From Cervus elaphus (taxonomy: Eukaryota > Chordata > Mammalia > Artiodactyla > Cervidae), in contig NC_057815.1 of NCBI RefSeq assembly GCF_910594005.1, positions 82,259,552-82,323,551 on the forward strand: a DNA stretch of 64,000 nt. The letters run 5' to 3'. Within the stretch, counting starts at the first letter, position 1. Every line of letters starts with the position of its first letter. Under the pieces are notes generated by a model, which saw only the letters and a program-made list of their open reading frames with translations, was not told where the DNA came from and made no database searches. The translations under genes were made by a program, and so were the position numbers. Shown here piece after piece: positions 58,550 through 64,000 of this stretch.

Positions 58550-59130
58550 CCCATGTATTGAAGAAAAGACTTCTCTTTGCCAGTAGTGGGAGGTGGCAGG
58601 GCCATTTAAAGGTTTTTGTGGGCTTTATTTACTGGATTTTACAGCCTCACCTCATATCATATTAAAGTGCAATCATATGGCCCATGAAAGAACACTTATG
58701 TGTAAATTATGTAAGATGTAGTTTGTGATACAAATGTCTGATAGATATAAGTATTACATTTTGTAAGCATACAATTACATGTTTATGAAGTTTAATTTTG
58801 TAATGTGTTTCTAATCCTGAACCAATATCTTTTTTTAAGCACATTCAAACATTTTTGTGCATCTGTGAAAAGCAACTAGGCCTCAGCATATGCTCACATG
58901 ACCAGTGAATGAAAGAATCAGGAAAGGAGCTGGCTATTAATTGGAAGGAATGTCCAAAGACTTTACAGTTTAGTGTAGACTGGCATCCAGAATAACTGAT
59001 TATATAGAAGTGAATATTTTCTTCTGCTCAAACACTGGGTGCAATCAAACAAAGTTCTGATTGCAAACATCAGTCTATAAAGACCAGAGAGCTAAAGCTT
59101 GAGATACTTTAGAGGCCTGAACAAAGAAAG
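58550..59130. other. no gene seen
   Basis: Unassigned sequence. Confidence 0.5.
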
Positions 59131-59134
59131 TCTG

Positions 59135-59551
59135 TAAGTCTGTGTTCTCCACAGAAATGGAGCCAGGAGTGATGGAAGCTGAAAAGCCTTGTGATCTGCA
59201 AACTGGAGACTGATGAATAAAAATGATGTAACCTGGGTACAAAGGCCAAAGAACCTGAGGAGCTGATTGTGTAAATTATAATCTGAAGATGAGAGAAAAT
59301 GAGATGTTTTAGCTCACGTAGGCAGGCAGAACGCAAAAACGGCAGCTTCCTCCTTCCTTTTTGTTTTGTTTTATCCAGGCCCTAATTGATTGCATGATTG
59401 CCATCCACATTGTGGAGGGCAATTTACTGAGTCTGCTGATTCAGATGCTAGTCTCATCCAGAAACGCCTTAACATGCAAACCCAGAATCAATGTTTAACA
59501 TGAGCACCCTATGGGCATTTGAGTTGGCACATTAAAAACCAACCATCACAG
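59135..59551 (-). mobile_element. MLT1-like LTR (ERVL-MaLR type)
   Basis: Starts GTGTTCTCCACAGAAATGGAGCC, passes CATTGTGGAGGGCAATTTACTGAG and ATGCTAGTCTCATCCAGAAACGCC, ends GGCACATTAAAAACCAACCATCACAG. This is the reverse complement of a MaLR-type LTR layout. Solitary and non-coding; subfamily uncertain. Confidence 0.62.
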
Positions 59552-59623
59552 TGAGCAAATATAAAATACAGGTAAATCAAATATCTCTAGCTACTCTGTT
59601 TGTTAAACATTCTAATCATGCAG

Positions 59624-59850
59624 TGGGCTCCCCAGGTGGGGCTCATGGTAGGGAACCTGCCTATCAGTGCAGAAGACATAAGAGATGTGGGTTTGATCCT
59701 TGGGTTGGGAAGATTCCCTGGAGAAGGAAATGGCAACCCACTCCAGTATTCTTGCCTGGAAAAACTCATGGACAGAGGAGCCTGGTGGGCTACAGTCCAT
59801 AGTATCGCAAAGGGATGGACATGGCTGAAGCAGCTTAGCATGCACACACA
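59624..59850 (+). mobile_element. Bov-tA SINE
   Basis: Forward Bov-tA: GGGCTCCCCAGGTGGGGCTC head (box A degraded), GGAGAAGGAAATGGCAACCC body, GAAGCAGCTTAGCATG tail passing into (CA)n. Four overlapping frames on both strands here are SINE shadows. Confidence 0.93.
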
Positions 59851-59854
59851 CAAT

Positions 59855-60825
59855 CACAGCATACTGAGGGCAGACCTTAGACACCTTCGTCACTGGGCTC
59901 ATTGTTCATGACAGTTAATAAAAGTGTTTGATGTCATGTTGATGTAAATTTTAAGGCACTCCAGTCTCCTTCCATGATATGAAAGCATAATGAAAACCAG
60001 GGTAACCAAATGTTGGCTTGCTGTATTAAACATTTCTACTACTTTACACTACTACTTTACACCAGTCTCATTCACTACCACACCTGTGAGCCTTGGTAGG
60101 TTATTTTAAGTTACTGAGTTTGATTTTTTTCATCAACAGTGGATCATTGTCTGTCCTGCCTGGTTGTTGCAAGGCTTGGGGATGGCATCCAAAGCAGTTG
60201 GAACCAGGACAGGACTAGGAGGGCAGATGTGCAATAAAGGATGGTTACTGTTGCTCTTTGTTTTAGATGGGGAAGTTAGACTGAGTGCAGGTTGACCCTG
60301 TCTTCTGGAATGTACTCTCCTTTTCTTCCTTAGCCTGTAGCCATCCAGATAAGACCACATCTTCCAGCTTCCCTTGCAGCTGTTTGTGGCCTTGATACTG
60401 AGTTCTCGCCAATGAAGAATAGCTTGGGAGGTGTGGGCAGCTTTCAACTAACTTAATCCAAATATAGTTACTTGCTCAGGGCAATCACTAGTCTTTATGA
60501 AGATTTGAAAATGAATCAAGAGAGAACCTAACTCTAACCATGAAAATGAGCATGTTGTTCTATAGGAGGATAGAGCAGCATCACGACAGGGAGATTTAAA
60601 GTCCTGTGTGACCTTATGGAGCAAGGCTTCTCCATCTGTCTAAACAAGGAAGTGAAAATTAATTATTCTAAGTCCATCCTTTTCATTTTTTCATGAAATT
60701 ATCATTATTTTCTCATCAAGTTTTGTAAAACTTAAATTAATTTCTTGAAAGTTTATAAACAGATTAGCAATGATCTTTCTGTAGTTTATCCCTTTCATTA
60801 CTTTTCTTTGGACAATACTAATACA
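59855..60825. other. no gene seen
   Basis: About 1 kb of unassigned sequence, less AT-rich than average at 60130-60450. The minus frame at 60133-60447 (104 codons) has no recognised domain. Confidence 0.45.
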
Positions 60826-60829
60826 ACAG

Positions 60830-61010
60830 TGACAAATACAGCAGATATAATTTCTTAATATGTATTATATGTGAGGAAACTGTACCTATTACATGTATTA
60901 ACTTGTTTAATTTTGAGAATAACCCTGTGTGGTAAACACTGTTATCATCCCTATTTTATATATGAGGAAATTAAGTCACAGAAAGTTTAAATAAATTTCC
61001 AGTGGTTATT
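60830..61010 (-). mobile_element. MIR SINE
   Basis: Reversed MIR: ACATGTATTAACTTGTTTAA, then CCTGTGTGGTAAACACTG, CATCCCTATTTTATATATGAGGAAA and TAAGTCACAGAAAG. Best-preserved MIR in the window. Confidence 0.82.
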
Positions 61011-61097
61011 CTGCTTTAAAAAGAATGGGCTTAGAAATCAGAATGCCTGGGTTAGAAATCTTAGCTATTCTATTTTTTATTTCTTTATTTATAACCT

Positions 61098-61314
61098 GGG
61101 GCTTCATAGGTGGCACTAGTGGTAAACAATCTGCCTGCCAATACAGGAAACAGAAGAGATGCAGATTCAATCCCTGGGTGGGGAAGATCCCCTGGAGTAG
61201 GGAATGGCAACCCACTCCAGTGTTCTTGCCTGGAAAATCCCATGGACAGAAAAGCCTGGTGGGCTACAGTCCGTGGGGCCTCAAAGAGTCAGACATAGCT
61301 GAGTGACTAAGCAG
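61098..61314 (+). mobile_element. Bov-tA SINE
   Basis: Forward full-length Bov-tA: GGGCTTCATAGGTGGCACTAG head with altered box A, GATTCAATCCCTGGG near box B, tail GAGTCAGACATAGCTGAGTGAC. Lies 125 bp upstream of another forward Bov-tA. Confidence 0.94.
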
Positions 61315-61439
61315 AAAGCCCATAGCACTGTTTTATAAGCTGAGTCATTTGAAATGTGCTCAACTTCTCTGTTAAAGAAGCCATTTCAATTTAAATGACT
61401 GGTATAAACTCATTTTATGCATTGGGTTTACATGATCTG

Positions 61440-61633
61440 GGCTTCCCTCATAGCTCAGTTGGTAAAGAATCCGCCTGTAATGCAGAAGACCTGGGTTCGA
61501 TCCCTGGGTTGGGAAGATCCCCTGAAGAAAGGAAAGGCTACCCACTCCAGTATCCTGGCCTGGAGAATTCCTATCAACTGTATAGTCCATGGGGTCACAA
61601 AGAGTCAGACAGAACTGAGCAACTTTCAATTTC
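61440..61633 (+). mobile_element. full-length Bov-tA SINE with 12-bp target-site duplication
   Basis: Forward Bov-tA with intact box A-like TAGCTCAGTTGG and box B GTTCGATCCC, and perfect flanking repeats TTACATGATCTG at 61428-61439 and 61634-61645. Close to the family consensus; probably young. Confidence 0.96.
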
Positions 61634-61649
61634 TTACATGATCTGAAGA

Positions 61650-62250
61650 CAAGACAAATACCTCTATGGCATTGACACTTATAAATATTAGTCCTAATGT
61701 GAAAGTAGAATTTCTCTGCGTTGCTCCAGAAACTAGAGTAGAATACATAGTAAACTGATAGGGAAGGTGGTTAATGATGAGACACTGTAATGAATAGTGC
61801 TCTCAGGAATTACTTGCCTTGTCACAAAGCTGTGAGTTACTCTTCACTGTATTTATTTAAAGATAATATGAAAGTCAGCAAAGAATTGGAGAAAAGAATG
61901 ATTAACCAAAGAGAAAATAGACCTGAACTCTGACAATCCTGATTTCACAAACATTGATTTTTACTTGTTGTCTGATCTAACATGCATGGAGCAGGTGTTA
62001 TCAATTTGCAAATATACATCATTCTCAATTCTATGCTATGTGAAGGGAACGCCATCTTTTCTGGTTCAGTTGTGTTTTCCTTCCCTGAACTAAAAGGCTA
62101 TATTGCTAAAATCTTTAGAATACATTGTAGTTTTTTCTAAGAGATGGAGTTAGTTATCGTTTCGTCTTTTGTTTTATTACTATTATCTGTGCTTTCAATT
62201 TAAAGATATATTTATTTAATCATATACTATGTATATTTGTATGTCTGATA
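61650..62250. other. no gene seen
   Basis: AT-rich unassigned spacer. Confidence 0.5.
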
Positions 62251-62255
62251 CTTTT

Positions 62256-62293
62256 ACATATATATATATATATATTTATGTATGTATGTATGC
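62256..62293. repeat. (TA)n then (TATG)n microsatellite
   Basis: TA dinucleotides followed by GTAT tetranucleotides, directly left of the BovB chain. Confidence 0.92.
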
Positions 62294-62307
62294 TTAATCA
62301 CTCAGTC

Positions 62308-62442
62308 TTTTCTGACAAAAGTCTGTATAGTCAAAGCTATGGTTTTTCCAGTTCCAGTAGTCATGTAGGATGGGAGAATTGGACCATAAGGAAGGCTGAG
62401 CGCTGAGAATTGATACTTTTAAACTGTGATATTGGAGAAGAC
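62308..62442 (+). mobile_element. BovB segment A of a three-part chain
   Basis: Carries only the BovB stretch from the TTTCTGACAAAAGTCTG (TKVRLVKAMVFP-equivalent) block to GATATTGGAGAAGAC, with a partly duplicated GTTCCAGTTCCAG. Stops just where the next segment restarts far upstream in the element. Confidence 0.88.
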
Positions 62443-63375
62443 AGACTGGTTCCAAATAGGGAAAGGAGTATGTCAAGGCTGTATATTGTCACCCTGCTTA
62501 TTTAACTTATATGCAGAGTACATCATGAGCTTGTGCTGGATGAAATACAAACTGGAATCAAGATTGGCGGGAGAAATATCAAGAACCTCAGATATGCAGA
62601 TGATACCACCCTTATGGCAGAAAGTGAAAAAGAACTAAACAGCCTCTTGATGAAAGGAAAAAGGAGGGTGGAAAAGTTGGCTTAAAGCTCAGCTTTCAGA
62701 AAACTAACATCATGGCATCTGGTCCCATTGCTTCATGGCAAATAGTTGGGGAAAGAGTGGAAACAGTGTCAGACTTTATTATTTTTTTGGCTACAACATC
62801 ACTGCAGATGGTGACTGTAGCCATGAAATTAAAAGACTGTTACTCCTTGGAAGAAAATTTATGACCAATCTAGACAGCATATTAAAAAGCAGAGACATTA
62901 CTTTGCTAACAAAGTTCCATCTAATCAAGGCTATGGTTTTTCAGGTAGCCATGTATGAATGTGACAGTTGGACTATAAACTGAGCGCTGAAGAATTGATG
63001 CTTTTGATCTGTGGTGTTGGAGAAGACTCTTGAGAGTCCCTTGGATGGCAAGGACATCCAACCAGTCCATCCTAAAGGAAATCAGTCCTGAATATTCATT
63101 GGAAGGACTGATGCTGAGGCTGAAACTCCAATACTTTGGTCATGTGATGTGAAGAGCTGACTCATTTGAAAAGACCCTGATTCTGGGAAAAATTGAAGGC
63201 AGGAGGAGAAGGGGATGACAGAGGTTGAGATGGTTGGATGGCATCACCAACTCAATGGACATGAGTTTGAGTAACTCTGGGGGTTGGTGATGGACAGGGA
63301 GGCCTGGTGTGCTTCATTCCATGGGGTTGCAAAGAGTTGGACATGACTGGGCAACTGAACTGAACTGAACTGATT
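62443..63375 (+). mobile_element. BovB segment B, RT palm to 3' end
   Basis: Restarts at AGACTGGTTCCAAATAGGG (the TDWFQIGKG block), covers the YADD box at 62593-62604, the CESWT region (decayed) and the C-terminus, and ends with the (CTGAA)n tail at 63375. Several stops and frameshifts: open pieces at 62426-62638 and 62735-62983. Confidence 0.93.
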
Positions 63376-63716
63376 GGACAAGACTCCTGAGAGTCCCTTG
63401 GACTGCAAGGAGATCCAACCAGTCAATCCTAAAGGAAATCAACCTTGAATATTCATTGGAAGGTTTGATGCTGAAGCTCCAATACCTTGACCACCTGATG
63501 CAAAGAGCTGATTTATTAGAAAAGACCTTGATGCTGGGGAAGATTGAAGGCAGGAGGAGAAGGGGATGACAGAAGATGAGATGATTGGATGGCATCACCA
63601 ACTCCATGGACATGAGCTTGAGTAACCTCCGGGGGTTGTTGATGGACAGGGAGGCTTGGCGTGCTGCAGTCTCTGGGGTCGCAAAGAGTTGTACCTGATT
63701 GAGCGATTGAGCAACA
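63376..63716 (+). mobile_element. BovB segment C, last 340 bp repeated
   Basis: Immediately after segment B's tail the element starts again at TTGGACAAGACTCC (equivalent to 63010 in segment B) and runs to a second tail ending GAGCGATTGAGCAAC. It differs from segment B by several point changes and small gaps, so it is not a very recent duplicate. Confidence 0.92.
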
Positions 63717-63721
63717 AAAAA

Positions 63722-63815
63722 TGGCTCAGTCCTGTCTGACTCTTTTCGACTATGTGGACTGCAGCCTGCCAAGATCCTCTGTCCATGGGATTTCCCATGG
63801 TTTGCCATTTCTTTC
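63722..63815 (-). mobile_element. Bov-tA SINE fragment
   Basis: Minus-strand Bov-tA tail and body (GGCTCAGTCCTGTCTGAC, then TCCTCTGTCCATGGGATTTCCC), truncated at about 63815 by an ATATAT stretch. Confidence 0.88.
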
Positions 63816-63831
63816 TCCATATATATGTAAA

Positions 63832-64000
63832 ACTTGCTAGTGGTAAACAACCTGCTTGCCAGTTCAGGAGACATAATAGATGTTTGGGAAGATTCCCTGG
63901 AGGAGAAAATGTCAACCCACTCCAGTATTCTTGCCTAGAGAATCCCATGGATAGAAATGCCTGGTGGGCTACAGCCCATAGAGTTGCAGAGAGTTGGACA
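63832..64000 (+). mobile_element. Bov-tA SINE, runs off the window edge
   Basis: Forward Bov-tA lacking the first bases of its head: CTAGTGGTAAACAACCTGC, then AACCCACTCCAGTATTCTTGC, ending GAGAGTTGGACA at the last base. It faces the reversed fragment just to its left, making a short inverted SINE pair. Confidence 0.93.

Noticed and set aside
60133..60447. 104-codon minus-strand frame as a gene
   Set aside because: No domain or conserved motif visible; serine/lysine-rich low-information sequence with no splice or promoter signals I can support.
63314..63948. 186-codon and 117-codon minus-strand frames
   Set aside because: They cross from one SINE into a reversed BovB tail and back; the apparent protein is a chain of repeat shadows.
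1..64000. CRISPR arrays, bacterial operons, phage or plasmid features
   Set aside because: The repeat content is unmistakably ruminant; no regularly spaced direct repeats or prokaryotic gene arrangement are present.

Overview
This window looks like nuclear DNA of a ruminant (cattle, sheep, goat or a relative). It is packed with lineage-diagnostic repeats: BovB (RTE-type) LINEs, Bov-tA and Bov-A2 SINEs, a CHR-type tRNA SINE and the modern ruminant L1 (L1_BT-like) with its conserved 3' UTR. Older mammal-wide repeats (L2, MIR, MER5A, MLT1-type LTRs, decayed L1) lie beneath them. I could not separate cattle from sheep or goat by eye. I see no host protein-coding exon, tRNA, rRNA or CRISPR array. 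The longer open frames are retrotransposon reverse transcriptase or endonuclease remnants, or chance frames inside SINEs and LINEs. The window is best read as a gene desert or the inside of a very long intron.

Layout. 1-1.8 kb: 5' half of a BovB on the minus strand, cut by the window edge. 2.7-4.6 kb: a nest of Bov-tA, BovB pieces, microsatellites and an old inverted L1. 5.8-6.2 kb: a small CpG-dense patch in otherwise AT-rich DNA. 10-13 kb: Bov-tA, L2, MIR and an MLT1 LTR split by a young BovB. 13-26.8 kb: mostly old, unassigned DNA with L1, MIR and BovB fragments. 26.8-33.2 kb: ancient minus-strand L1 invaded by BovB, Bov-tA and a short young L1 tail. 36.4-40.9 kb: the youngest region, with an L1 inserted by twin priming, a second L1 tail facing it, then a Bov-tA and an 89-bp BovB scrap, each with target-site duplications. 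41.8-53 kb: BovB and SINE clusters, including a nested Bov-A2 and a BovB with a deleted middle and inverted end. 53-57.6 kb: largely unassigned. 57.6-64 kb: many Bov-tA copies and a chain of three BovB segments at the right edge.

How the parts relate. L1 and BovB encode the endonuclease and reverse transcriptase that copy themselves; every copy here is truncated, frameshifted or inverted. Bov-tA and Bov-A2 end in the same 3' sequence as BovB, which fits the accepted view that BovB enzymes mobilise them. Matching target-site duplications are visible at nine or more insertions, so relative ages and nesting can be read directly. I found no convincing new system. The most distinctive structures are the L1 3'-UTR inverted repeat at 39.3-40.05 kb, the rearranged BovB copies at 27.2, 51.6 and 62.3 kb, and the CpG patch at 6.1 kb.
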